From: Pseudomicrostroma phylloplanum
Taxonomy: Eukaryota; Basidiomycota; Exobasidiomycetes; Microstromatales
DNA: 64,000 nt
NCBI GenBank assembly: GCA_039545275.1
Contig: BCHS01000002.1
Span: 1,054,001-1,118,000, forward strand
Reading direction: 5' to 3'
Shown here piece by piece: positions 37,133 to 47,871 of the stretch. The stretch's first letter is position 1; each line of letters starts with the position of its first letter. Under the pieces are notes generated by a model. The model made no database searches and was not told the origin of the DNA. It worked only from the letters and a program-made list of their open reading frames with translations. The position numbers and the translations under genes are program-made.

Positions 37133-39526
37133 TTAGATCGGAGTGTGGCCGTCCCACTTGACCAGCTCCTCACACCGCTCAATGACCTGCTCCACGTCCC
37201 ATCTTCCACCGGCTCCACCGCTTCCGTACTTCATGCTCAGCAGGGTTCCGACCTCGTCGCAAGCCCGCAGGACGTCGTCCATGTCCTTCTTTGTGTGACT
37301 GGCAGATACGCAGAACCTCACCCTGGAGGAGATGAGCGGTGTGGCTGGGTAAGCCACAACGACGACGACAATGGGTGGGCGAGCGGGACGGTCGATGAGA
37401 GACAGATCGGCCGGGTCGTCCATGCCCAAAGGAAGCTTCGAGGCGTCCTCTCCGTCGTCGGAGGCGTCATCACGCTCTTGGACGATAAATGGCCTTTGGC
37501 TTGGTGGAAGAGATCGCGATCGATCGAGCATCATCCGCGAGAAGAGGGGCATCTTAGCGGGCTGGAAGATGAGCAAGGGAACAATCGGAGAGTCTCGGTG
37601 ACCATAGATGATAAAGCCAAGCTTGCGAAGTCCAGATGAGAGGTAGCGCGCGTTGAATGCCAGACGACGCAGCCTTTCTTTGCCTTCGCTACCATCCAGA
37701 AGACGAGGCGGCAGGTTCAGCCAACCAGGCAGAAGAGCCTTCTCTTCAGGGTCGTTACCGGCTCCCATGATACTGGCCATACTGCCAACTATCTGAGTCA
37801 GGACAGGCGGAGACAGAGTTTCACCATAGACGTTCGCATGGTTGGAGAGCCTAATGCGGTCGATCAGGTCCTTGCTACCAGAAATGTATCCTCCTGCAGC
37901 GCCGAATGACTTTGTGAATGTGCCCATCAGAATGTCGACTCTCCTTGGGTCGATGCCGAAGTAATCGCAGACACCCCTGCCTCGTGGCCCGATAGCACCG
38001 ATGGAGTGCGCCTCGTCGACGTAAAGGTAGAACTTGTACTTCTCCTTCAGCCTCATCACTTCTGGCAGGTTGACAAAAGTGCCCTCCATGGAGTACAAGC
38101 CCTCGACGATCAAGAGAATCTTTTTCCATGGTCGGTGTGTCCTTGGCACTCCTTGCGAGATGCACTCGCGCAGCAGCTTCTCAAGTGCCTTGATGTCATT
38201 GTGCTTGTACTGACGGATGTGTGCTCCACTGATACGGGCGCCGAACCGAATCGAGGCGTGGTTGTACTCGTCCGAAATGATCAGAGTGCCAGGTCCAGCG
38301 AGTGCCGGGATCGTAGTGGAGTTTGTAGCGAAACCCATAGAGATGATGATGGCCTCTTCCATACCGACAAACTTGGCAACCAGCTTTTCGGCTTGAGCAT
38401 GCAGATCCAATGAACCAGCCCCGAGCCTCGAACCGAAAGACGATACGCCGTACCGCCTGATGCTCTCCTCAACCGCATCTGCACATCCACCATGCGACTG
38501 AGCAAAGCCCAGATAGTTGTAAGCGGAAATATTCAAGGCTCGCGTCTTGTCTCCAGTGAGACGGAAAGAGGCATTGAAGTCGTCACTGGTACGATCAAGG
38601 CAGAGGACCGTCCGGCCACATACACCGGTGACAGGGCGAGAGAAGCAGTCGTCGAGACGGGTCTTGAGTCGCCTCGTGTAGAAGGAGTCGAAGTCTGAGT
38701 TGAGAGCCGCATAGCCCTTTGTCTCGACGAGATGACTGTAAGCTCTCGGGAAGACGCGCTTGCCCACATAGTCTCGCAGATGACCGATGACGATGAGAAT
38801 GAGGTAGGAGATGTAAGTAGTCAACACGACCCAGTAGGAGGGCTCTTCCTCGTCCGGGTTGGGGAGCGGGGCCCCAGAAGGGTGCTGTGATGTGTGGCGG
38901 TATGTCGTGCTAGCGCAGTAGCCGAACTCGGAGTGAAGCAGTGATGTGCCGTCTGCTGATGACTTGTGCGAGTTCGGCGCAGACGATCCCTCGTTGCCTG
39001 GGAGAGTAGCAATCTGAGCCTGCGCGGCTGCTGCCATTGCCAATGCCTTCTCTACTGCTGATGTTGCGTCTGTCTGGCCATTCATGGCGGCAACCTGATG
39101 ACGGAGCATGTTCCGTTGGTGGTACGACGATCGTACGCTCTCTAGGGAGTCTACGCTTGCGCTCGAGCCCGTGGTCAGGCTAGGAACTTGGGAATCAGCC
39201 TCATCTGGACTGGAGTCGGTCTCGACGCTGCCGCTCCTGTTCCAGTGGTGACCATTGACGTTGCCATTGCCATTGGCGGCGGCATGGTGGCCATTGCGCC
39301 CCTGTAGAGGGTCGATGTCGCTAAAGGGGACGTTGCCATCCTCGTCATACTCGACGGCGGTGACGCCAGAAGAGGAGACGCCCACGGTAGGGAGCCCCTT
39401 CTTGAGATAGGTCGTCATGCTGACAGGCGACGAAGGACCACCACCTCCGTTGGAATAGGTTTGTGAGCTGTCCCCGGATGAGCTCGATGCCCTCGGCGCG
39501 GACGACCTCCTGGTCTGAGCTGGCAT
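37133..39526 (-). CDS. LCB2: Serine palmitoyltransferase subunit 2 (Lcb2), N-terminally extended
   Basis: A single-exon frame of 797 aa from ATG 39526; the frame above it has no other ATG. Residues 1-~225 are a disordered Ser/Asn/Gly-rich extension absent from yeast Lcb2 (561 aa). A membrane segment lies at about 231-249 (SYWVVLTTYISYLILIVIG), as in the family. The PLP-dependent alpha-oxoamine synthase fold follows. It includes YNYLGFAQ, SSFGSRLGAGSLDLHAQ, SDEYNHASIRFGARISGA, the DEAHSIGAIG motif, and GTFTKSFGAAGGY with the PLP-binding lysine at about Lys539. An acidic/Pro insert of about 60 residues interrupts the C-terminal domain before SRVRFCVSASHTKKD. The enzyme condenses serine with palmitoyl-CoA, the first step of sphingolipid synthesis, at the ER with Lcb1. 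Confidence 0.96.
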   Translation of the reverse strand: MPAQTRRSSAPRASSSSGDSSQTYSNGGGGPSSPVSMTTYLKKGLPTVGVSSSGVTAVEYDEDGNVPFSDIDPLQGRNGHHAAANGNGNVNGHHWNRSGSVETDSSPDEADSQVPSLTTGSSASVDSLESVRSSYHQRNMLRHQVAAMNGQTDATSAVEKALAMAAAAQAQIATLPGNEGSSAPNSHKSSADGTSLLHSEFGYCASTTYRHTSQHPSGAPLPNPDEEEPSYWVVLTTYISYLILIVIGHLRDYVGKRVFPRAYSHLVETKGYAALNSDFDSFYTRRLKTRLDDCFSRPVTGVCGRTVLCLDRTSDDFNASFRLTGDKTRALNISAYNYLGFAQSHGGCADAVEESIRRYGVSSFGSRLGAGSLDLHAQAEKLVAKFVGMEEAIIISMGFATNSTTIPALAGPGTLIISDEYNHASIRFGARISGAHIRQYKHNDIKALEKLLRECISQGVPRTHRPWKKILLIVEGLYSMEGTFVNLPEVMRLKEKYKFYLYVDEAHSIGAIGPRGRGVCDYFGIDPRRVDILMGTFTKSFGAAGGYISGSKDLIDRIRLSNHANVYGETLSPPVLTQIVGSMASIMGAGNDPEEKALLPGWLNLPPRLLDGSEGKERLRRLAFNARYLSSGLRKLGFIIYGHRDSPIVPLLIFQPAKMPLFSRMMLDRSRSLPPSQRPFIVQERDDASDDGEDASKLPLGMDDPADLSLIDRPARPPIVVVVVAYPATPLISSRVRFCVSASHTKKDMDDVLRACDEVGTLLSMKYGSGGAGGRWDVEQVIERCEELVKWDGHTPI

Positions 39527-40310
39527 ATGTATGTATAGAGAGCACTGGTGCTGATACTCGAAGGACGATTGCCTGGTCAATCAGCTTCGTCGTCTTCGCC
39601 AAGTTTGTTAGAGGACGTTGCAAATCGTATGGACAGGGGCGAAAGCTTAGCTGGCCCCGGGTGTAATGGCAGCTGAAGCGAAGTGTTGTGTGAGCAATTA
39701 GGCGGGAAGGGAGAGCAACCTGCAGGCGGACTGCCCCTGTAGTGCGCGCAAAGCCAGAGGGGACGGCGAAGCACGGTCGGCCAAGGGTGGCTTGCTGTTG
39801 GGGCTCGGGGTCTGATAGGTGTCGCGATGGTGGTGAAGAGATGGCAGTGACAGGTGAGATGGACAGAAGGAGACGAAAGGGGTGGCGAGGACAAGCAGAG
39901 GAGTAGGAAGACAAATGAGGGATCGTCCGAGCTGAGCCCAAGTCTGACTTGACTGTTAACCAAGATGGCCTGCCAGAGTGTGTGAGGCACGCACCTGTCT
40001 TGTCCTGCTTGCATTTCTCGCCTCGCCTGCAAAACATCGCGACAGGCGTCAGGCGTCAGGCGGCGGCGGCGGCTATCCCCTGCCGCCTCAGCCCGCTTGC
40101 CCGCCTCTCGGAATGACAAAGCCGACGATCCGACGCCGCGCTGTCGGAACGCAAGCCAGAACGGAGCCGTTCCGATGTCTTTCTTGGAGGCGGCTTCCCC
40201 GCACTTCCCGCCACTGATAGCCAGGCGAGCCTATAGAGTGTGACCCTCCTCATTGACCCTTACCCACTACAGCTCAAGCAGCCGCACTCCCCACACCTAA
40301 CCCCCTTGCG
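39527..40310. promoter_or_regulatory. Divergent promoter, Lcb2 / uncharacterised mitochondrial-like gene
   Basis: 784 bp between divergent ATGs. A short GGCGTCA/GGC repeat lies at about 40044-40075. Both ends are C/T-rich in the direction of their gene. Nothing gene-like is seen. Confidence 0.45.
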
Positions 40311-41933
40311 ATGGTGCTTGCTCATAGCAAACACCATCTCATCAAGGGGCTGCTGAAGGCCAGTCCTCTGAGCCATGCTGCTCAGGGGACCGGTCGAGCG
40401 GCAGCCCGTGCTCACATCAATGCACGCCACCAGCAATGCTCTGAATCTCTCGCCAAGGGATCCTCCGCGGGCTGCTCTTCCACGAGTGCTTCCATCGAAG
40501 CATTCCGTAATGCAGCCGCTAGGTGGGCATCTCTACGACCCATCGCACCCACGCCCAACCCTGCGACACCGGCTGCCACCCTCTTGGCAGCAGTGCGTCT
40601 CACAGGCCCCTTCCTAGCGTTGCTGCGCTCCATCGATTTCAAGCCAATCGTTCGAGGAGCACTCAGCTCGCTCAAGGGAACCACACCGGCCTACCAGAAC
40701 CTTTCACACTCTTTCCGTACAGCGCAGCGTGCTGCTTCCCAAGCTTTCCCGCGACGAGCGCCCACTACACCCCAGTATGCCTTCGCTCTCCGCCGACCAC
40801 AGCTTCCCGCCAGCACCTTCCACGCCAATGGGCTGCAGACAGCTCGCAACTTTTCCTCTGGAGGGCCAACGATGGCTCAAATTATCACGAATGCTCCTCT
40901 CGCCTTGCGAGCTGCTGGCGACGAGCTTAGCGATGAGCTTAAGAAGTCCAGGAGGGCCCCATCAGCCGTGACTGCGACCAAGGCTCGCTCCATGGGCCCA
41001 CGCAGGTCCGGAGCTTTCGGCGAGCAGCAGAGGCAGAAGTTCGCCTTCAGGCTCGCCGAGACCCGCAATGCATCTACCTCTGCACCAAAGGCAGCTGGTG
41101 TAGCTCGTGCTGCCGCTGCTGGCCCTTCTGTCCAGGTGCAGGAGCGACAGCAGGAGGGAGACTTCGACTTCTACTTCCCCGAGGCTCCCGCTTCTGAGAC
41201 CCTCCCCGAGTCTGAGAAGATCATCACCACAATCGTCGTACCGGTCGACCCGGACATTGCTGGTCTGATCCAGGGTCCTCATCCAGCATCTGCAGAAGAG
41301 TCCCACAGTTTGCTGGGCAACGGCCTTTGGGACGACGTACAGCGACGCACAGACGCCTATCAGAAGCATCGTCTGCGTCTCGTCTCTGTATTTCGCATTC
41401 TGGACGAGCTCATGGGTGTACCGCCTTACCTGCGAGATCGTCAGCGCTCTTTCCACGCGACGTGCAGTGCAGTCAGGGAGGAGGATCTCGAGTACATGCC
41501 GGAGACTGTCCACAATGTTGGGTACAAGTACCGGCTCAAGGGCTACACTGCGGATGAGGTTAGAGAGGCGCTCGTCGACAGGCTCGGGGTCCAGACTGGC
41601 ACTTGGTTCGCCCAGCTGATCAGGGAGGAACGATTGCAAAGCGTAGCACCTCCGGTCGCTCTCTCGGTCGAGCCAGAGCACCGCCCTCATGCAGCTCAGG
41701 AAGAGGATACGACAGGTGCTTCATCATCGATCCATGAGTCTTGGGACGAGGACACGCAGTCCCTCCCCTCCCTGCCCGAAAGCGCCATCTCCATGTCCAT
41801 CTCCAGCTGGGACGGAATGCTATACAGCCCTCCCTCCCTGCGTCTATCCTCTGCTTTCGAGTCGCGACTTCAGGACCCAGAGGATGATGGGGAAGACAGC
41901 CTGTATCTACAGGACAGTCGAGTAGGATGGTGA
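40311..41933 (+). CDS. Uncharacterised protein, probably mitochondrial
   Basis: A single-exon frame of 540 aa. The first ~200 residues are basic and Ala/Ser-rich with almost no acidic residues. They include RNFSSGGPTMAQIITNAPLALR, which resembles an N-terminal block seen in uncharacterised basidiomycete proteins. A later conserved-looking segment reads DFDFYFPEAP, then KIITTIVVPVDPDIAGLIQG, and a helical segment with YQKHRLRLVSVFRILDELMGV. The C-terminus is acidic/Ser-rich (LPSLPESAISMSISSWDGM). I see no catalytic motif and only a weak hydrophobic stretch (TLLAAVRLTGPFLALL, about residues 90-105). Mitochondrial targeting is an inference from composition. Function is unknown. Confidence 0.7.
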   Translation: MVLAHSKHHLIKGLLKASPLSHAAQGTGRAAARAHINARHQQCSESLAKGSSAGCSSTSASIEAFRNAAARWASLRPIAPTPNPATPAATLLAAVRLTGPFLALLRSIDFKPIVRGALSSLKGTTPAYQNLSHSFRTAQRAASQAFPRRAPTTPQYAFALRRPQLPASTFHANGLQTARNFSSGGPTMAQIITNAPLALRAAGDELSDELKKSRRAPSAVTATKARSMGPRRSGAFGEQQRQKFAFRLAETRNASTSAPKAAGVARAAAAGPSVQVQERQQEGDFDFYFPEAPASETLPESEKIITTIVVPVDPDIAGLIQGPHPASAEESHSLLGNGLWDDVQRRTDAYQKHRLRLVSVFRILDELMGVPPYLRDRQRSFHATCSAVREEDLEYMPETVHNVGYKYRLKGYTADEVREALVDRLGVQTGTWFAQLIREERLQSVAPPVALSVEPEHRPHAAQEEDTTGASSSIHESWDEDTQSLPSLPESAISMSISSWDGMLYSPPSLRLSSAFESRLQDPEDDGEDSLYLQDSRVGW

Positions 41934-42038
41934 CGAGGGTTGCAATTGCTCAAGTGTCGCTTTTCTGTTTGTTGTTCGCTGCTCTCATGTGCTCCTGCAT
42001 GCGTCTGTTCCAGGAGGAATTGAATAGCTCTTCTGAGC

Positions 42039-43150
42039 TCACAGCCCCACCAGATCCAACGCTACCTCGCGTGCCTTTACCTGCACTGTGCAATTCTTGA
42101 GCCACTGTATGAAATCTTTGCTTGCTTCATCTGCCGCTCTCGCCCGTTGATCGCCTTCGTAAAGCTGTGCCAGTCTCTCTATCCGGCCTCGCGTTCTCTC
42201 CTTCGTCCATTCCACCAGCTGCTCCTTCTCACCGGGACGAAGAGCACGCAAGGGGATGGAGAACGAGAGGACACTGCGCTCCCCTAACCCTTCCCTGTCC
42301 CCGGGCGGTAGAAGCGACAGAGTGAAGACAATCAGCGGCTCTCCAGAGAGGTTGTTGCGTCCGTCCGACGGCGAGTGCGCTCCGGACGACTCCTCTGGCT
42401 CTCCCAGGAGGGAGTACACTCCTCCGTACTCGAGGAGCAGACCTGCCAGGGACACGCCTTCGAGGGCTTTGCGCTGCTGTGTCTCCTGGATTTGAGTACT
42501 TTCTAATCTCTCGAGGTAGATGAGCGCTTCGCCTTCTTGGAGACGCTGCGAAAGCGCCTCGAGACTTTCGGCCAGGTGCGAAGGAGCACACGTCAGGCGC
42601 GTGCCGGCGCGTATAGTGGAGCGGGCATCGAGCCAGATGATGGGCGCCGCCTTCTCCCGGGCTCCCCTTGAGGGCCTCTCGTCAGCTCCTGCTGGAGCCA
42701 AGTGGTCGCTCAAATCTCTGACAAGAGCGGGTTGAACGAGGTAGAGCTGCTCGGAGGGAGCGTGCTGCACTAGCCCCCAGCTCTTGCTCCTGCCCCCGGC
42801 GGTGGACGCGCTGGGAAAGAAGCGCTCCAGCACGGCGCTCAGGGCCTCTATACTCGCCTGCGTGGGGAGAAAAGCATCAATCAAGCATGCCGCTCTGTTC
42901 CCACCGAGAGTGGCGAAACAGGACTTTGGGTCAGCGCAGGCCCACCAGACAGCGCCAATTTCTCCAGAGTAGCAGAACAGAAATCTCACCTCACTCCAAA
43001 GTGCACCAGCGCCAAGTCCAATGCGAGCTGCTCCGCCTTACCCGCCGTCAAGCGCACCTTACATGCTCTACCTCGCAGCTCTCTGCTCAGCTCTTGTGCT
43101 AGAGATGTCAGCAGGCCAGGTAGCGGGCGGGCTTCTGGGCGGGGCGGCAT
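42039..43150 (-). CDS. Uncharacterised protein, two exons
   Basis: Exons 43150-42990 and 42894-42039 are joined over a 95-nt intron (GTGAGA..CAG, branch-like GCTGAC). This gives 338 aa. The splice yields LALDLALVHFGVRAACLIDAF, continuous with PTQASIEALSAVLERFFPS. Other ordered segments are WGLVQHAPSEQLYLVQPALV and SLAGLLLEYGGVYSLLG. A C-terminal helix has WTKERTRGRIERLAQLYEGD. No membrane segment or signal peptide is seen, and the composition is Ala/Leu/Glu-rich and globular. I do not recognise the family. The start at 43150 is the first ATG of the exon, but the frame is open further upstream, so an additional 5' exon cannot be excluded. Confidence 0.65.
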
Positions 43151-43491
43151 GCATTGAGCGTCTGACCGAGCCTGCCAGCACGAGTGGCTTGAGTTTTGAG
43201 GTGCTTGACGGGAGAGAAGGACAGACGCGGAGGAAAGCTCTACTAGTGATGCGCTCGCGCCGGGAGCTAACTCTCCCTGCTTAGGGCGGCACGCGTGAGA
43301 AAGTACGGGGCAAAGTGAAATCTTTGCGGCATGAATCGAAGCAACAAAAGTTCAGGCTGCAAGCGTGTGCTCAACGAGTTGCGATTGATTATGATGCAGG
43401 CTTTTTGTATGATTGACTATGTTACAAATGAGAGCGGTGGTGTAGTAGATGCAAATCGTGCTCTTTCTGATGGCGGGTGGTGCAGAGCTGT
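43151..43491. other. Intergenic between tandem minus-strand genes
   Basis: 341 bp holding the promoter of the 42039-43150 gene and the 3' UTR of Guf1. The AT-richer part at 43330-43450 would fit the latter. A plus-strand frame at 43021-43284 overlaps it and looks like an antisense shadow. Confidence 0.4.
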
Positions 43492-45870
43492 CTAGGATGA
43501 TGATCGATCGAGCAGCTTGATGAAGGACTCGCTGGGTATGCTCACTCTGCCGACGTTCAGCTCCCTCATGCGCTTCCTCCCCTCTCTGTGTGAGATAAGA
43601 GCGATAACAGAGCAAGGCGTCTTGGTCAGTAGGCGAATCTCTTCGATAAGCTCGGCTGAACTCGCGCTAACTCACTTTTGGTTCTTCAGCTTCTTGTCTT
43701 TCCTCCTCTGATCACCGCCGTACATGCCAGCAGTAACGTCTTTCCTGTACGCGCTGACAGTCTCCCTTGCAACTACCTTCCCACCCACAAAAGCCTGCAC
43801 TGCCACTTCAAAGTACTGGCGGGGCACAACATCTTTAAGCTTTTTGGCCCAGATGCGACCCTCCGCTGTAGCTTTGGAACGGTGCAGGATCATGGAAAGG
43901 GCGTCGATCGGTGTCCCAGAGAGCTGAAATGAGAGCTATGAAGAGAGTTGGAGCCACACATAAGCTTGCGCAACAGATCCGCCACCGCTGTAGATGTGCT
44001 TTGACTCACCTTGACGAGATCGCTACTCTGGTACTCTTCGCCCTCTGCAATCTCATACTCGAACCCAGCATACCCACTCGACCGTGACTTGAGCTTCGGG
44101 AAGAAGTCCGTAACGATCTCTGCCATCGGCAGCCGATACTTCAGCTCCACTTGTCTCTTCTGCCCAGTCATCTCGCTGAAGTTGACGTCGAGCTCTTCGC
44201 CACGATGTTCACTACAGAGCTGCATCATCTCTCCCGTGTACTCTTCGGGGCAGGTCAGCCTGCCGTGTACTACGGGCTCCTCGAGCAGGAGTGCCTTGTT
44301 GGCTCGATCTCCGTCCGAAGGGAAGTCAATGGGACTTGAGATGATCGAGACCTTACCATTCGGCCGTGTAAGCCTGTAAGGCACGGTAGGCGCAGTAACA
44401 AGGATCTCCTGCCCATACTCTTCACTCAGACGGCTGCGAAAGATCTCTGCATGCAGGGTGCCCAAGAAGCCTAACCGACAGCCTTGGCCCAGAGCCATAC
44501 TCGACTCTCGCTGCACTGTAATGGAGCGATCGTTCAGGGCTAGACGATTGATAGCTTCTTCGAGCTTGACGAAGTCAGTCGTCTCAACAGGATAGGCAGA
44601 GGCATAGACCATCGGCACGGAAGGTCGGAAACCTTCCAGGGGCTCGATCCTGTCATTGGCTAGATGCATCGTGTCTCCGATTGTGGCCTCCCTCATGTCC
44701 TTCATGTTGCTATGCGACGAAAGGAAGAGAGCAGCATCAGGGAACAGCTCTCTCATACCCGCGGCCGAAATCTCTTCTGACTCACCAGATGACCCATCCG
44801 ACCTGACCCTTCCTCAAGATTCCGGTAGATTTAGCGTCTGGGTAATTGACCCCAATATCGAGCACCTCGTATTTCTTGCCCGAATGGGCCGAGACGATAG
44901 AGTTGCCCTTCTTCATGGCTCCATCCTTGATGGAGACCAAAGCTACGACACCCTTGAAAGAGTCGTACCAGCTGTCAAAGACAAGAGCTCTAAGGCCCTT
45001 CCCATCCCTGGCTTCCACCTTGCCGTCTTCTGTGCCTGGCATCGCTGTCGTCCGCTCCACAATCGCCTTCAACACCTCCTCTACGCCCAGACCAGTCTTG
45101 GCGCTGATCATGAGGGGCCGATGCACTGGGTCAGCGGTGTCAATGCCGAGCTCCTCGAGCTGGACGAGGCATCTATCCACATCGGAAGCCGGCAGGTCGA
45201 CCTTGTTCAAGATTGGTAAGAGAGGGAGGCCGAGCGCCTTTGCCACTCTGAAGTTGGCAATTGTCTGAGCTTGGATGCCTTGACTTGCATCGATGACTAG
45301 CAGAGCTGATTGGCAGGCTGCCAAGCTGCGAGACACCTCATAGGCAAAGTCTACGTGGCCTGGAGTGTCGATGAGATTGAGAAGATAGCGCTTTTTACCC
45401 ACGCTACCGTCTGCGTTCCGGCTCTCGTAGTCGTACGTCATACTGACGGCTTGACTCTTGACAGTGATGCCCCTCTCCCTCTCTACCTTGAGCCGATCGA
45501 GTACCTGCCGATTGGCGCCACTCTTGGGGATTGTCCCGGTGAGCTCAAGTAGCCGGTCCGCGAGAGTGGACTTGCCATGGTCCACGTGGGCAATGATGGA
45601 GAAAGTGCGGGGCTCAAGCGAGTCGAATGACAATGGGTTGGCAGGCTGAAGGTCAGCGAGGGTAGGGCCGGGGCTGACAGCTCTAATGGCCGACGAGGAC
45701 AAGGAGCGCGACAGGCGGGGCAGCATAAGGAGGTGCTGCGACCCTCGCGTTTGGCGAGGTGTAAGCCGGCGGCGGGTGCTGCACACGGGCGAAAGGAGTG
45801 GCCATGCTATTTGCTGCTGGGAGTGGATCGTCGTAGGTCGTATCAGTGACGATACTGATGGCTTGACCAT
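43492..45870 (-). CDS. GUF1: Mitochondrial translation factor Guf1 (EF4/LepA GTPase)
   Basis: Exons 45870-44786, 44709-44010, 43923-43676 and 43585-43492 encode 708 aa. All three introns (76, 86 and 90 nt) have GTGAGT donors. The N-terminus is a basic Ser/Arg presequence (about residues 1-65); ATG 45726 is an alternative start. The GTPase domain has AHVDHGKST (94-102), the RGIT switch I, DTPGHVDF and NKVD. Spliced segments restore GWVICNMKDMREATIGDT (domain 2), the LGFLGTLHAEIFRSRL domain-III block, and the EF4-specific C-terminal domain (SGTPIDALSMILHRSKA, ending in IPSESFIKLLDRSSS). EF4 back-translocates or remobilises stalled ribosomes, and Guf1 acts in the matrix. The gene is divergent from the zinc-finger gene across 2 kb. 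Confidence 0.96.
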
Positions 45871-47871
45871 CGGCGATGCTGATGAATTGGAATGAGGATG
45901 AGGCAGGCAGGCAGCCAAGGTGGAAAGACAAAGCACGCGAAGAAGCCCATCACAGGCAACGGAAAGGGGAAATCTCGGTGCCACCTGCAGCCGAGCTCCA
46001 CGACCTGCCTGGACCCTCGCTGGCTTCATTGCCTGTCCTGTCATCGATATCTCCACCCCACCACTGCGCTCTGGCTCTGTCCTTGGCAGTGGTACATAGG
46101 CTCCTTTGACGCCCAATAGCATGTAATTCCCGATCTCGTGGCCAAGATTTGCTTGTTATTCGAGGCTGGAGAAAGAGTGCTGCAGCCTGCCAACCGCATT
46201 GCGCCTCTTTCGCCTTCCTTGTCCGAATTTGCCATATGGTCGCTTTGACCCCTTTGCTCCATCAACATCCTCATCCCATCGATGGGCGCCACCATCGCCC
46301 CGCCTTGTGGATGAAAGGACATGGGCCCTCCGTTCGGCTGAAGGGACCCTTTGCGCTGGCGGCTGGATAGCCGGTTGTGCCGGCCTATGACGCCCAGGCC
46401 GAGGCAAGTAGGCGGGCCGCCCGGAGCCCTTTGATGACTTGGCCCCGGAGTCAGTGCGATTGGCATTGTTGTGCCGCTACGGTAGTAGAGGAGATCAAAG
46501 GGCGAAGGCCATCAGCCGGCTCATCACCATTGAATGGCACAAGGTCCCTGTTCATTCTGCAAAGGCCGCTGTGCAAGACAATCAATATCCGCCGCCTGGG
46601 CGGTTTCTCTTGCCCCGGGGTCCAGTGGCCTGGGTCAGACCCCACGTTGTCCTGCTCTTCAATCGACGACCACTTATCAGCGTGCCACCACTGCCTTCTT
46701 TCATCATCCTTGCCACCATATACACTGCCATTCATATCTTAGACCCCAGCACTGCCTCCATACGACCTCGTCTCCAACCTCGCGACGCCTACCACAGATT
46801 CAGCACATCCAGAGAAAAAAAAATTGTGAGTTTTCATCTCTGCTGGGTCACTCAGCACCGGGCATGGCGGATTATACGAAGGACACTTGAACCGCCTCGC
46901 CTTGGTCGGCAAGGCGGCTCAGTTGCCAAAAGGGGAGCTGCCTGGATGCTGCCGCGTCCAGCGCAGCAGAAGGGAGCAGCATGTGGATTGGATGCAGCGA
47001 TGGAAACGTCTATCTGGGCGTCACTCGACAAGCTCGGAAGTGGTTCCGCTCAGGCTTGGGTGACGCGGAGCATGTTGAATGTGTTGGTCTCGGATGCCGA
47101 AGGCTGTCGATGGAGGCGATGCTTGGCCCACTCACAAGGTGCCAGTCTCTGCTTATCGACTTGACTGTCGACTCGCTCAAGTGCCAGCCCCTAGTACTCT
47201 CATGCCCTCAATTCCGCTCATGTGACTGACAATATCGCACTTCTGCTCTTGATTTGGCAGGACACCAGCCAGAAGTATCAGGCCACTGCTACTGTACTGC
47301 TGCGACAGAGGATCCATTCGACCAGGCCTTGTCTGCAAGAACCCTCGAAATATTGCAAATTCCCGCTCGGATACCTTCCATAGGCGATCGAGCCCCTCTG
47401 ATCAATCCCCATCGCATCACACCCAATTACGACCTTCAACGACCTTTGACGAACAGCAACGACGACCGACTATCTTCAATCCAACCCTCACCTCCCCCTG
47501 TCTCCCGGATTTCGCCCCTTGCCCCTGTCGGATCATCCCAACCGTCAGCATTCATCCTCAGCTCCGATCATACCCTACTTCGACGCACTGTCCTCGACAC
47601 CGAGCACCACGATTCCCGCACTGTCTCACGCTTCGAATTCCTCTCAGGGGCTCCCATCCGACAAGTCGACGTTCCGCACGCCCCTCTAGATCAAACCACT
47701 TTCACCTCACTGGACCTGTCTTCACTTAGGCCGCTTGATCCTCTTTTGTTCTGGCAGCGCCTAGACCTGAAAGAGTACTCAAGCCCCGTTCAAAGTCCGA
47801 TCCCACCTGCGAAGCTTTTCTGGGTCTGCACCTAGTCTGCATAGAATACATAGGCTTTCCATTGACTCAAG
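45871..47871. promoter_or_regulatory. 2-kb divergent region, Guf1 / C2H2 factor, with CCCCT words
   Basis: Most of it probably belongs to the zinc-finger gene as promoter and long leader. Between 47188 and 47685 there are seven CCCCT/AGGGG words (47188, 47393, 47495, 47515, 47522, 47646, 47681), plus others at 45965, 46249 and 46931. An A9 run lies near 46815. A long frame at 47254-47835 has no ATG start and is Ser/Pro/Leu-rich. Confidence 0.5.

Noticed and set aside
43021..43284. Small plus-strand frame (87 codons) with a hydrophobic start
   Set aside because: It lies antisense to exon 1 of the 42039-43150 gene, whose splice join gives a coherent protein, so it is most likely a shadow.
47254..47835. 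193-codon frame upstream of the zinc-finger gene
   Set aside because: No ATG start (TTG) and Ser/Pro/Leu-rich composition like translated leader. An upstream exon is possible but unsupported.
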